From the NCBI RefSeq assembly GCF_002834225.1, contig NZ_NNSR01000072.1:90251-154250 (forward strand): a DNA stretch of 64,000 nucleotides, written 5' to 3'. Positions 48,159 to 56,755 of this stretch are shown here, in pieces (position 1 is the first letter of the stretch; each line of letters begins with the position of its first letter). The stretch is from Ruminococcus bromii (lineage in GTDB: Bacteria > Bacillota > Clostridia > Oscillospirales > Acutalibacteraceae). The position numbers were made by a program, and so were the translations under genes. Below the pieces are notes generated by a model. That model saw nothing but the letters and a program-made list of their open reading frames with translations, was not told the origin of the DNA and searched no databases.

Positions 48159-50570
48159 ATGGATTTTGATATGCAAAAAAATCTGACCCTTCCGGTTCTT
48201 CCTTTAAGAGGGTTGGTAGTTTTTCCAAAATCACTTATTCATTTTGATGTTGGACGAAAAAAAAGTATTACGGCTATAAATAAAGCAATGAAAGCTGATC
48301 AGCTTGTTTTTCTTACCTCTCAGAAGGATGCGGCTATGAACGATCCGGACATTTTTGATGTATACAATACGGGTGTTATTGCAAAAGTAGTTCAGGTTTT
48401 GAAACAGCCTGAAAACACTACAAGGATTGTTATCGAGGGTCAGTGCAGAGCCACAATTATCAATCCTGTTTTTGATGAAAAATGTCTTGTTGCAGAGGTT
48501 AAGCCGTACGAGGAAGAAACTGAATATTATACGGCGAGAGATTCGGCTCTTATGAGAACCGTAAAAAATGAATTTGACAAGTATCTTGAAATTTCTCCAA
48601 AGATGCCGTCGGATATAATTTTTAAGGTTGCTCTCTGCAAAAGACCGGGCGAATTAGCTGACTTTATAACTGCTAATCTTATTCTTGATTATAGGGTAAA
48701 ACAGTCGATTCTTGAAACCTTTCCCGAGTCAGAAAGACTTGAAGCTGTCCTTGATGTGCTTGTCAATGAGAATTTCGTCTTAAAATTAGAGGATGAAATT
48801 TCTCAGAAGGCAAAAATGAGAATTGACGAAAATCAGCGTGATTACTTTCTGCGTGAGCAGAAAAGGGCGATTGAGGAGGAGCTCGGCGAGGATGACTCCC
48901 CGATGGATGACGCTGAAAATTACGCTGATAAAATTGATAAGCTTAATCTCGACGAAAAATCCGCAGATATACTATATAAGGAATGCAGAAAGCTCAGCAA
49001 GATGCCTTACGGCAGTCAGGAAGCCGCTGTAATTCGTACATATCTTGATACGGTTTTTGACTTACCGTGGAACAAGTCATCTAAAGACAAAATCGTTATA
49101 CCTAAAGTTCAAAAGGCTCTTGATAAGACTCACTATGGACTTGATAAGGTTAAAAAAAGAATCATTGAACAGCTTGCTGTCCGCGTCTTGAGCGAAAAGC
49201 AAAAGGGACAGATTATCTGTCTTGCAGGACCTCCCGGAGTCGGAAAAACTTCAATCGCTCAGTCAATTGCAAAAGCTATTGGCAGAAAGAGTGAGAGAAT
49301 TGCCCTTGGCGGTGTTCGTGACGAGGCTGAAATCAGAGGTCACAGAAAGACATATATCGGTTCAATGCCCGGCAGAATTATCAATGCTTTGCAGCACGCC
49401 GGTACTAATAATCCTGTTCTCATCCTTGATGAAATAGATAAACTTGCGGCAGATTATAAGGGCGATCCTACATCAGCACTGCTTGAAGTGCTTGATATTG
49501 AGCAAAACAATAAGTTTGTCGACCACTACATTGAGCTTCCGTTTGACTTGTCAAATGTGATGTTTATTACAACTGCAAATGATATTTCAACCATTCCCGC
49601 TCCGCTTCGTGACAGAATGGAAATTATAGAAATCAGCAGTTATACAAGAGAGGAAAAGTTCCACATTGCGAAAAAGCATCTCATTCCGAAACAGCTTGAG
49701 GAATGCGGCTTTACTTCAAAGGAGCTTAAATTTACTCAGAAGGCAGTATACGCTTTAATTGATTTTTATACAAGAGAAGCAGGCGTAAGAACTCTTGAAA
49801 GACTTATTGCTTCGGTTATGAGAAAGTGTGCCGTAGTAAAGCTTACAGAGGGTACGGAAATATTTAAGATTGATGAAAAAGAGATAGAAAGGCTTTTAGG
49901 ACATAAAAAGTTTATTCCGGATTCGCTTGCGAAAACAGATGAAATCGGAATTGTAAACGGTCTTGCATGGACTTCTGTCGGCGGTGAAATTTTACCGATT
50001 GAAGTTGCTGTTATGGAAGGAACAGGTAAGCTTGAACTTACAGGTTCTCTCGGTGATGTTATGCAGGAGTCAGCTAAAGCGGCTGTTACCTGCATAAGAA
50101 GTCATGCGTCAGCCTTAGGAATTGATTCGGATTTTTACAAGAATAAGGATATTCACATTCATGCTCCCGAGGGTGCCGTTCCCAAGGACGGACCGTCTGC
50201 CGGCATCACAATGGCTACTGCAATATACTCGGCTTTAACCTTAAAGCCTGTAAGACACGATGTGGCTATGACAGGTGAAATTACTCTCAGAGGTAATATT
50301 CTTCCCATAGGCGGTTTAAAAGAAAAAAGTATGGCTGCTTTTAAAAACGGAATAACAACCGTAATCATTCCAAAGGATAACGAACCCGACCTTGAAGATG
50401 TTGATAAGACTGTTTTTGACAAGGTGAAGTTTATTCCTGTTCGCAATTTTTCGGAAGCGGTTGCAATTGCGGTAAACAATACCGTGAGAATTACCGATAA
50501 CCAATGGAACGGAATTGATATGTCGGCTGTTCGTTCTGCTTCCAAAACGGCAAATATAGTTAAACAGTGA
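48159..50570 (+). CDS. lon: ATP-dependent protease Lon
   Basis: The 803-residue protein has the N-terminal substrate domain (LPVLPLRGLVVFPKS), the AAA module with GPPGVGKTS and LILDEIDKL, and the protease domain with the Ser-Lys dyad in PKDGPSAGITMATA and GGLKEKSMAA. ATG 48159 has AAAGGA 6 bases upstream; ATG 48144 would overlap that site. lon-engB is the usual Firmicutes order. Confidence 0.98.
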   Translation: MDFDMQKNLTLPVLPLRGLVVFPKSLIHFDVGRKKSITAINKAMKADQLVFLTSQKDAAMNDPDIFDVYNTGVIAKVVQVLKQPENTTRIVIEGQCRATIINPVFDEKCLVAEVKPYEEETEYYTARDSALMRTVKNEFDKYLEISPKMPSDIIFKVALCKRPGELADFITANLILDYRVKQSILETFPESERLEAVLDVLVNENFVLKLEDEISQKAKMRIDENQRDYFLREQKRAIEEELGEDDSPMDDAENYADKIDKLNLDEKSADILYKECRKLSKMPYGSQEAAVIRTYLDTVFDLPWNKSSKDKIVIPKVQKALDKTHYGLDKVKKRIIEQLAVRVLSEKQKGQIICLAGPPGVGKTSIAQSIAKAIGRKSERIALGGVRDEAEIRGHRKTYIGSMPGRIINALQHAGTNNPVLILDEIDKLAADYKGDPTSALLEVLDIEQNNKFVDHYIELPFDLSNVMFITTANDISTIPAPLRDRMEIIEISSYTREEKFHIAKKHLIPKQLEECGFTSKELKFTQKAVYALIDFYTREAGVRTLERLIASVMRKCAVVKLTEGTEIFKIDEKEIERLLGHKKFIPDSLAKTDEIGIVNGLAWTSVGGEILPIEVAVMEGTGKLELTGSLGDVMQESAKAAVTCIRSHASALGIDSDFYKNKDIHIHAPEGAVPKDGPSAGITMATAIYSALTLKPVRHDVAMTGEITLRGNILPIGGLKEKSMAAFKNGITTVIIPKDNEPDLEDVDKTVFDKVKFIPVRNFSEAVAIAVNNTVRITDNQWNGIDMSAVRSASKTANIVKQ

Positions 50571-50583
50571 GGGAGGGGATTTT

Positions 50584-51186
50584 ATGAATTTTAATGAGGT
50601 CGCTTTTGAATTTGCGGCAGGTCGTGTTGATCAGCTGCCTGAATCCGATATGCCTGAAATTGTATTTTCAGGTCATTCAAATGTAGGAAAATCCTCTCTT
50701 ATCAATAAACTTGTTCAGAGAAAAGCCCTTGCAAGGGTAAGTGCTCAGCCGGGTAAAACGGCTACTATCAATTTTTATAAGCTTAAAGAGTTTCGTATGG
50801 TTGATTTGCCGGGCTACGGTTATGCAAAGGTATCAAAAGCAGAAAAAGACAGATGGGCGAAGCTTGTGGAAGGCTATTTTGCACAGGACAGACAGCGTCC
50901 GCTCGTTATTCAGATTCTTGATTTGCGTCATCCTCCTACTGACGATGACTTGCATATGATAGACTTTCTTTACAGAGGCGGATTTAACTTTGCCGCAGTT
51001 CTCACAAAGAGCGATAAACTCAAAAAAACTGCGTTTGAAAAGCAGATTGAGTATTACAAGGAAATTTTCAGTACAATTGAACATGTTCCGCTGATACCGT
51101 TTTCTGCACAGACAGGCTTAGGAAATGATGAGATAAGGAAACTTATAGAAGCTTCAATAGCAAATTTTAAAAATACGGAGGTATGA
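50584..51186 (+). CDS. engB: Ribosome biogenesis GTPase EngB (YsxC/YihA)
   Basis: Needed for 50S assembly. The 200-residue protein has G1 GHSNVGKSSLIN, G2 region GKTATINFY, G3 DLPGYGYAK and G4 LTKSDK. GAGGGAGG precedes ATG 50584. Fourteen bases after lon. Confidence 0.98.
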   Translation: MNFNEVAFEFAAGRVDQLPESDMPEIVFSGHSNVGKSSLINKLVQRKALARVSAQPGKTATINFYKLKEFRMVDLPGYGYAKVSKAEKDRWAKLVEGYFAQDRQRPLVIQILDLRHPPTDDDLHMIDFLYRGGFNFAAVLTKSDKLKKTAFEKQIEYYKEIFSTIEHVPLIPFSAQTGLGNDEIRKLIEASIANFKNTEV

Positions 51187-51191
51187 GTAAA

Positions 51192-52490
51192 ATGTTCGTT
51201 AGCGAATGTCTTAATGTGAACAATGAGGGTCATCTTACAATCGGCGGTTGCGATACACTCGAACTTGCCAAAGAATTTGGTACACCCTTATATGTTCTTG
51301 ACGAAACAACAATCAGAAATGTGTGCAAGGCTTATGTGAAGTCCTTTGAAAAGTATTACCACGGTAACGGTATGCCGTTGTATGCAAGTAAGGCTCTTTC
51401 CTGTAAGGAACTTTGCAGAATTGCAAAGGAAGAGGGACTCGGTCTTGATGTAGTATCAGGCGGTGAGATTTATACAGCCGTACAGGCAGGCTTTCCGATG
51501 GAAAAGGTTCACTTCCACGGAAACAATAAAACTGCTGATGAAATCAGATTTGCACTTGAATCTAATGTAGGAAAGTTCGTTGTTGATAATCTTTACGAAC
51601 TTGAACTCCTCAATGAAATTTGCGGCGAAATGGGTAAGAAAGCTAATATTTCTTTCAGAATCAAGCCCGGTGTAGATGCTCATACTCATAACTTTATCAG
51701 AACAGGTCAGATTGATTCAAAATTTGGTTTTGCTCTTGAAACAGGCGAAGCTTTTGAGGCAGTTAAAAAGGCACAGATGTATGATAATGTAAATCTTACG
51801 GAACTTCATTGCCACATCGGTTCACAGATTTTTGATATTGATCCGTTTGTCACTGCTGCTGAAATTATGCTTGACTTTATGGGCAAGATTCACGATGAAC
51901 TCGGAATCGTTATTTCAGAGCTTAACCTCGGCGGCGGATTCGGTATTATGTACACAAAGGATGATGAACCTGTTCCTTACGAAAACTATATGGAAAAGGT
52001 TTCTGAGGCTGTTAAGGCAAAGGCTAAGGAACACGGACTTCCTGTTCCGTATATCTTTATTGAGCCGGGTCGTTCAATTGTCGGCGAAGCAGGTATTACG
52101 CTCTACAAAGTTGGCGGAAAAAAGGAAATTCCTAATGTAAGAACATATGTATCCGTTGACGGTGGTATGACAGATAACATCAGATATGCACTTTATCAGT
52201 CTGCTTATACCGTAGTAAATGCAGGTAAGGCTGACAAAGAGCCTGATGAAATCGTAACGGTAGCAGGTAAGTGTTGCGAGAGCGGCGACCTCGTTCAGGA
52301 GCATACAAAGGTTGCTAAGGTTGAAGTAGGCGATACACTTGCTGTTCTTTCAACAGGTGCTTACAACTATTCTATGGCATCAAATTACAACAGAATCCCT
52401 CGTCCTGCAATCGTAATGGTTAAAGACGGCAAGGCAAGGATTGTTGTTAAGCGTGAAAGCTACGAGGATATAGTGAAGAACGATATCTGA
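51192..52490 (+). CDS. lysA: Diaminopimelate decarboxylase
   Basis: PLP enzyme that makes lysine from meso-diaminopimelate. The 432-residue protein has the PLP lysine in YASKALSCKE, HCHIGSQ, GGGFGI, EPGRSIVGEAG and the CCESGD active-site segment. ATG 51192 is favoured since GGAGG lies 10 bases upstream; ATG 51183 overlaps the engB stop but is one base from that site. Lysine genes are not clustered here. Confidence 0.96.
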   Translation: MFVSECLNVNNEGHLTIGGCDTLELAKEFGTPLYVLDETTIRNVCKAYVKSFEKYYHGNGMPLYASKALSCKELCRIAKEEGLGLDVVSGGEIYTAVQAGFPMEKVHFHGNNKTADEIRFALESNVGKFVVDNLYELELLNEICGEMGKKANISFRIKPGVDAHTHNFIRTGQIDSKFGFALETGEAFEAVKKAQMYDNVNLTELHCHIGSQIFDIDPFVTAAEIMLDFMGKIHDELGIVISELNLGGGFGIMYTKDDEPVPYENYMEKVSEAVKAKAKEHGLPVPYIFIEPGRSIVGEAGITLYKVGGKKEIPNVRTYVSVDGGMTDNIRYALYQSAYTVVNAGKADKEPDEIVTVAGKCCESGDLVQEHTKVAKVEVGDTLAVLSTGAYNYSMASNYNRIPRPAIVMVKDGKARIVVKRESYEDIVKNDI

Positions 52491-52515
52491 TAATTGAATT
52501 TTAATTATTGTGCAT

Positions 52516-52550
52516 CACCGAGCCGCTGAATTGTGTTCGGTGTTGTGTTG
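52516..52550 (+). terminator. Weak hairpin after lysA
   Basis: CACCGA/TCGGTG (52516-52521 with 52537-52542), 15-base loop, followed by TGTGTTG with few T. Possible weak terminator. Confidence 0.3.
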
Positions 52551-52584
52551 CGTAGATTAGCACATAGGTTCGGAGTTGAGTATT

Positions 52585-53277
52585 GTGTTTAGGATAAGAA
52601 GTTTTTTTAAGGAACTTGAGCCGACACGACAGATGTCTGAGGCATTTAGGAATTGCATATTTCTTGCGTTATCAGGCGGATTTCAGGATGCGTATACATA
52701 TTTTACCCGTGACGGAGTATTTGCAAATGCACAGACGGGTAACGTTGTGCTTATGAGTACAAATTTTATGACAGGAAAGTGGGAAGAGGGACTTAAATAT
52801 CTTTTTCCTATTCTTGCGTTTGCGTTAGGTGTTCTTGTTGCTGATTTGATACAGAAAAAGTTCAAGTATTCAAAAAAGATACATTGGCGGCAGGGGATAC
52901 TTTTGTTTGAAATTCTCATATTATTTGCAGTCGGTTTTATGCCGAAGAGTATGAATACTATTGCGGCGGTAATTGTATCCTTCTCCTGTGCAATGCAGGT
53001 ACAGACCTTCAGAAAGGTCAGAGGATATTCTTATGCAAGCACAATGTGCATAGGCAATTTGAGAAGCGGTACGGCAGCTTTGTCGGGTTTTATACACGAT
53101 AGAAAGCCGGAACAGCTCAGACAGGCAATGTATTATTTCGGAGTAATATTTTTCTTTGCCCTTGGTGCAGGTTTGGGCGGAAATCTTTCGTTATCGTTTG
53201 GAATGCATATAATCTGGATTTCATGCGGACTGCTTCTTGTAAGCTTTCTGATGATGTTCAAGGAAAAAATTCAATAA
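52585..53277 (+). CDS. YoaK/DUF1275 family membrane protein
   Basis: The 230-residue protein has six predicted membrane segments and family motifs GGFQDAYTYFTRDGVFANAQTGNVV and CAMQVQTFRKVRGYSYASTMCIGNLRSG. The DUF1275 family is widespread and its transported substrate or role is unknown. GTG 52585 has CGGAG 9 bases upstream; the TTG at 52576 abuts that site. Confidence 0.9.
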   Translation: MFRIRSFFKELEPTRQMSEAFRNCIFLALSGGFQDAYTYFTRDGVFANAQTGNVVLMSTNFMTGKWEEGLKYLFPILAFALGVLVADLIQKKFKYSKKIHWRQGILLFEILILFAVGFMPKSMNTIAAVIVSFSCAMQVQTFRKVRGYSYASTMCIGNLRSGTAALSGFIHDRKPEQLRQAMYYFGVIFFFALGAGLGGNLSLSFGMHIIWISCGLLLVSFLMMFKEKIQ

Positions 53278-53291
53278 ATAAATTTATATAC

Positions 53292-53337
53292 AACACAGCC
53301 GTCAATGCTCACTGAGTAATTGGCGGCTGTGTTTTTA
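53292..53337 (+). terminator. Intrinsic terminator after the DUF1275 gene
   Basis: A 14-bp stem (ACACAGCCG plus TCAAT with its complement, one G-T pair), 12-base loop, then T5. It marks the right end of the housekeeping block. Confidence 0.9.
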
Positions 53338-53363
53338 AAATTTATCTGTATTTTTCTGAGTAA

Positions 53364-53576
53364 GTTATTGAATTTGCCGTAGCTCTATGCTATACTATAA
53401 TTAATTGATTGATTAGTTAATAAAAGGAAGCGAACTTTATGAGGACAACAGAGGAACAGCACAACGAGCGTAAGAGGGAAATGATGGAAAAATGCTTTGA
53501 ATGCTATGCTGAAAACGGATTGACCGGTACGGGCATCAAGGCTTTGGCGGCAGCGTGCGGCTGTACAACGGGAATT
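53364..53576 (+). repeat. Left copy of TetR promoter/5'-gene direct repeat
   Basis: About 212 bases match 57919-58131 in the same orientation, covering promoter, operator-like AT-rich region, ribosome site and the first 45 codons of the TetR gene. The match ends abruptly after ACAACGGGA. Confidence 0.9.
53368..53396 (+). promoter_or_regulatory. Promoter of the left TetR copy
   Basis: TTGAAT (53368-53373), 17-base spacer, TATACT (53391-53396). An imperfect palindrome centred on ATTGATTGATTAGTTAA (about 53401-53420) lies just after it and may be the TetR operator. Confidence 0.6.
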
Positions 53577-53609
53577 TTAATGCTTGAACAGAATACAAAT
53601 TTATTGTGA
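53439..53609 (+). pseudogene. Truncated TetR-family regulator (N-terminal fragment)
   Basis: Reads MRTTEEQHNERKREMM onward and is identical in protein to the TetR gene at 57994 for 45 residues, then turns into an unrelated 11-residue tail and stops (56 residues total). The break falls inside the recognition helix (TTGNLYSYF in the intact copy becomes TTGILMLEQ), and the ligand domain is absent. In 135 bases I count 7 differences from the intact copy, all silent. The 560-base stretch 53278-53839 otherwise holds the two terminators on either side of this fragment and nothing else that I recognise. Confidence 0.85.
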
Positions 53610-53685
53610 TGATAAACAGCTTTACAGCTATGTAAAAATTTTTATAGAGATATAATGATGAAATATAAAATATCGAAATAAGAAT

Positions 53686-53728
53686 AAACCTCCTGCACAG
53701 AGTAAAATCCGTTGCGGGAGGTTTTGTT
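53686..53728. terminator. Bidirectional terminator between TetR remnant and tlpA-like gene
   Basis: Twelve-bp stem AAACCTCCTGCA with a complement containing one G-T pair and a 15-base loop. T-rich sequence follows on both strands (TTTTGTTGT on plus; TTTATTCTTATTT on minus), so it can end the minus-strand redox operon. Confidence 0.75.
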
Positions 53729-53839
53729 GTACGAAAAATTATATGGGCTTAATTATTGGCATATTTGTTGGAATCTATATGTAAAATTTACAGAACCTGA
53801 AAATATGCATTATTGATACTTTGTCGGGACAGGTACACA

Positions 53840-54805
53840 TCAGTTCTTGCTGTTTGCAATTGCCTGATCAATCAACTTTTGCAGCTTTTCAGACTGCTTT
53901 TCGGAGGTTATTGCACCGACAATCGGCTCTCCTACAATATTACCGTTTTTATCAACAACATAAGTTGTGGGGTAGGAGTACAATCCGGATGTGAATTCTC
54001 CGGCTTTACTTTTTGAATCAAACCAAATGTTTTTGTAGGTCACACCCTTTTTTGCCAGAATATTCTTTGCGTCAGAGATAGCCGTTTTGTCACCGTCAAG
54101 TGTAAATGAATTGATTCCGACTACTGCTCCGCCTTTTTTTGCAAGCTGTTTATTCAGAGCTTCCAGGTCGGCAAGTTCTTCCACGCAGGGATTGCAGGTG
54201 GTAAACCAGAAGTTTACTACAGTAACGGTATTTTTTGCAAAAAGCATACTGCTCTTAACTTCGTTTCCGTCAAGATCCTTGCCGTCAAATGTCGGGAATT
54301 TCTTCAGATTATCCTTTTCGATGGGCTTACCGTTTTCCGCCGGAACGCTCATATCTCCATCAGACGGTTTTTGTCCGCATCCGGGAAATTTTTGTTCCAA
54401 AATCGTCAGCTTTCCTTCAATTTTCTTAATCTCTTCGGCGCTTTCATTAAGCAGCTTCAACTCATCTGCACTGAACTGATCCTTGATACCGTCAATCGTT
54501 TTCAGAAGAAAATCACCGTAGTTTCCGCCGTCCTCAATCATCGCCATACCCTTATCGGCTGAAATAAATACCTTTTCCCAAAGTTCGCTGTTTTCGGAAA
54601 GAATAGCATTTTCCTGTGCCATCAGTTTTTGATGCAGGTCGGCGGCCTCGTCTTTTGTGTTTGGATTCACAGCTGTCAGCATAGCCGTTTCACTTTTCTT
54701 ATTTGCGGTAGTATTCGTCGTATTGCCTTTGTTTGTGCCACAGGCGGCAAAGCTTAACAACATCATCAAGGCAGTCAGTAAGGTTAAAATTTTTGTTGTT
54801 TTCAT
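53840..54805 (-). CDS. TlpA-like thioredoxin-fold lipoprotein
   Basis: Predicted extracytoplasmic thiol-disulfide protein. The 321-residue product has a lipoprotein signal peptide with lipobox LSFAAC (Cys22), a Ser/Thr/Asn-rich linker, a helical domain (about residues 50-140) with no recognised family, and a C-terminal AhpC/TSA-TlpA domain with the redox motif WFTTCNPC (Cys204, Cys207) and cis-proline in SYPTTYVV. A GGAG site in the upstream gene's last codons precedes the ATG. It is the last gene of a minus-strand operon with the polyferredoxin; electrons likely reach the CNPC pair from that protein (inference). Confidence 0.92.
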   Translation of the reverse strand: MKTTKILTLLTALMMLLSFAACGTNKGNTTNTTANKKSETAMLTAVNPNTKDEAADLHQKLMAQENAILSENSELWEKVFISADKGMAMIEDGGNYGDFLLKTIDGIKDQFSADELKLLNESAEEIKKIEGKLTILEQKFPGCGQKPSDGDMSVPAENGKPIEKDNLKKFPTFDGKDLDGNEVKSSMLFAKNTVTVVNFWFTTCNPCVEELADLEALNKQLAKKGGAVVGINSFTLDGDKTAISDAKNILAKKGVTYKNIWFDSKSKAGEFTSGLYSYPTTYVVDKNGNIVGEPIVGAITSEKQSEKLQKLIDQAIANSKN

Positions 54806-54810
54806 GGTGT

Positions 54811-55794
54811 TTACTCCTTTTCTGTTTCAATTTCTGTTTCAATTTCTGTTTCAATTTTTTGTTTTGCTGTTTCCGCTTTTTCAGCGGGACAATCATTTTC
54901 TTTTCCTTTGCCAAAGCCGTAGCGAAAGCTGACCGCCTTGGCAGGACAGGCACGGATACACTTACCACAGCGTATGCATTCGGTGTGGTCGGGAGTTTTG
55001 GTTACATCTACATCCATCTTGCATACTTTGGCACACTTTCCGCAGGAAATGCATTTGTGTTTGTCTACTTTCATTCCGAAAAGCGACACCTTGTTAAGCA
55101 ATGCATAAAATGCACCGAGAGGACACAGCCACTTGCAGAACGGTCTGTAGAAAAGTACACTCAGTACGATTACCGTAATCAATATGCCTAGCTTCCATGA
55201 AAAGAGCGTACCCAGCGCGGCACGGATTCCCGAATCGACGGCGGCAAGAGGGATTGCCCCCTCGAGTACTCCTTGAGGACAAAGATACTTACAGAAAAAA
55301 GGATCTCCCATACCCACATCGTTTGTAATGAGCATTGGCAGCAAACCTACAGCAAAAAGCAAAACTGCATATTTTATGTATGTCAGCGGCTTCAGCTTTT
55401 TAGTGGAAAGCTTTTTTGTCGGTATCTTATGTAACAGTTCCTGAAGCCATCCGAACGGACACAAAAAGCCGCAGATAAAACGCCCGAGCAGAACTCCTAT
55501 CAATATGAGGAATCCTGTGATATAATATGAAAAACTGAATTTTGACGAACCCACTACGGCCTGAAACGAGCCGATTGGGCATGCACCCGATGCCGCAGGG
55601 CAGGAATAGCAATTCAGTCCCGGAACGCAAACAGCCTTTCCTTTGCCTTGATAAATTCTGCCCTTCAATAAATTCGGCAGATGAATATTACTCAGCAAAG
55701 TTGCTCCTGCTTGAATAAGCCATCGAAAGCGTGAGAGAAACTGCGATACACCGCCTCTTTTTTTCTTCGGTTCTTTGTTATCCAATTCCCACAC
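54811..55794 (-). CDS. NapH/CcoG-like polyferredoxin membrane protein
   Basis: The 327-residue integral membrane protein has about five membrane segments, several cysteine motifs at membrane borders (CYSCPAASGACPIGS, CGFLCPFGW, CKYLCPQG, CKWLCPLG) and two classic [4Fe-4S] ferredoxin motifs near the C-terminus (CISCGKCAKVCK, CIRCGKCIRACP). This matches the Fer4_5 electron-transfer family that includes NapH. It likely passes electrons across the membrane to a thiol partner. It ends with a Glu-Thr-Glu-Ile repeat encoded by tandem 12-bp units. Start GTG 55794 overlaps the CXXC peptide gene; TTG 55785 is an alternative. Five bases separate it from the TlpA-like gene. Confidence 0.92.
   Translation of the reverse strand: MWELDNKEPKKKRGGVSQFLSRFRWLIQAGATLLSNIHLPNLLKGRIYQGKGKAVCVPGLNCYSCPAASGACPIGSFQAVVGSSKFSFSYYITGFLILIGVLLGRFICGFLCPFGWLQELLHKIPTKKLSTKKLKPLTYIKYAVLLFAVGLLPMLITNDVGMGDPFFCKYLCPQGVLEGAIPLAAVDSGIRAALGTLFSWKLGILITVIVLSVLFYRPFCKWLCPLGAFYALLNKVSLFGMKVDKHKCISCGKCAKVCKMDVDVTKTPDHTECIRCGKCIRACPAKAVSFRYGFGKGKENDCPAEKAETAKQKIETEIETEIETEKE
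54819..54854 (-). repeat. Three 12-bp tandem units in the polyferredoxin 3' end
   Basis: TTTCTGTTTCAA (plus strand) occurs three times without gaps. On the minus strand it codes for repeated Glu-Thr-Glu-Ile, an acidic C-terminal tail. Slippage can change the tail length in frame. Confidence 0.9.
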
Positions 55795-55924
55795 ACTCCA
55801 AACACAGCCGGATTGCCTTGCTTAACACGGTTTCTGCCTCTCCACGCAGAGCTCCGTAACACAGCATCATAATTCCGCAGATAATCAGTACGATCTGAAA
55901 TACGGCTTTTTTCTTTCGAGTCAA
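55778..55924 (-). CDS. CD1871A-family small CXXC membrane protein
   Basis: A 48-residue gene starting at TTG 55924 with AGGAGTG 6 bases upstream. The product has a basic start (MTRKKK), one membrane helix (FQIVLIICGIMMLCYGAL), the segment RGEAETVLSKAIRLCLEC and the end VGIG. The CLEC pair and closing VGIG match what I know of the CD1871A CXXC family in Clostridia, which is also encoded beside 4Fe-4S and TlpA-like genes. Its stop lies inside the start region of the polyferredoxin gene, so the two are translationally coupled. Function is unknown; a redox partner or assembly subunit is inferred. Confidence 0.82.
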   Translation of the reverse strand: MTRKKKAVFQIVLIICGIMMLCYGALRGEAETVLSKAIRLCLECVGIG

Positions 55925-55952
55925 TTCGGTCACTCCTTTCTTTTGTGCTCTC

Positions 55953-56034
55953 ATTGTAGCACAGAGGATGTAAAATCCCTGTTAAGAACGAAAACTTAAC
56001 AAAAACTTTATGTCTGAGCGATATAATGTATAAT
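55953..56034. promoter_or_regulatory. Divergent control region of redox operon and two-component system
   Basis: The minus strand has TACAAT (complement of 55953-55958) as -10 box for the redox operon with no good -35. On the plus strand TATAAT occurs at 56022-56027 and again at 56029-56034, also with poor -35 boxes. Between them GTTAAG and CTTAAC (55981-55986 and 55995-56000) form an inverted repeat with 8-base spacing next to both -35 positions. Weak -35 boxes plus a shared repeat suggest activation by the response regulator encoded at 56078. Confidence 0.55.
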
Positions 56035-56077
56035 TAAATTATCAAAGAAATATGAAAACACAACAAGGAGAGTTTCT

Positions 56078-56755
56078 ATGCGTATTTTAGTAATTGAAGA
56101 CGAGCGTGCACTGTGCGAGACAATTGTTCGCAGCCTTAAAAGATTGGCATACAGCGTTGATTTTTGTTATGACGGAAACAAAGCAAATGAGTTGCTCGGA
56201 ATAGAAAAGTACGATCTTGTTTTACTTGATCTGAATTTACCCGGTGCAGACGGGATGACGGTACTGCGAACTCTGCGACAAACCGACAGAGATACCGGAG
56301 TGTTAATTCTTTCGGCACGCTGTGAGGTTGCCGACAAGGTGGAGGGGCTGGATGCCGGAGCAAACGATTACCTGACAAAGCCTTTTCATTTGGAGGAGCT
56401 TGAGGCAAGAATACGCAGTCTGACTCGCCGTCGGTTTACACAAAACAATGTTGTTTTGAACTGTGGAAAGGTTGCTTTTGACACCAAAGCCCGTGTTGCC
56501 GTTGCTGACGGTCAGGAGCTGTCACTTACCCGAAAAGAAATCGGAATACTTGAATATTTACTTCTTAATCAAGGTCGCCCCGTCAGTCAGGAAGAACTGC
56601 TCGACCATGTTTGGGATAACAGTGTTGACAATTTCAGCAATTCAATAAGAGTACATATTTCTGCATTACGAAAGAAACTGCGTGCGGTACTCGGCTATGA
56701 CCCGATTCGCAATCGCATTGGTGAAGGATATGTTATGGAGGAAGAAAAAGTATGA
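56078..56755 (+). CDS. OmpR/PhoB-family response regulator
   Basis: The 225-residue protein has a receiver domain with acidic pocket EDE near the N-terminus, phospho-acceptor Asp51 in LVLLDLNLPGADG and the lysine in TKPFHLEELEARI, then a winged-helix DNA-binding domain with SLTRKEIGILEYLL and the closing RIGEGYVM. AAGGAG precedes the ATG. The stop overlaps the kinase start by 4 bases. It faces the redox operon and is its most likely regulator. Confidence 0.95.
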   Translation: MRILVIEDERALCETIVRSLKRLAYSVDFCYDGNKANELLGIEKYDLVLLDLNLPGADGMTVLRTLRQTDRDTGVLILSARCEVADKVEGLDAGANDYLTKPFHLEELEARIRSLTRRRFTQNNVVLNCGKVAFDTKARVAVADGQELSLTRKEIGILEYLLLNQGRPVSQEELLDHVWDNSVDNFSNSIRVHISALRKKLRAVLGYDPIRNRIGEGYVMEEEKV

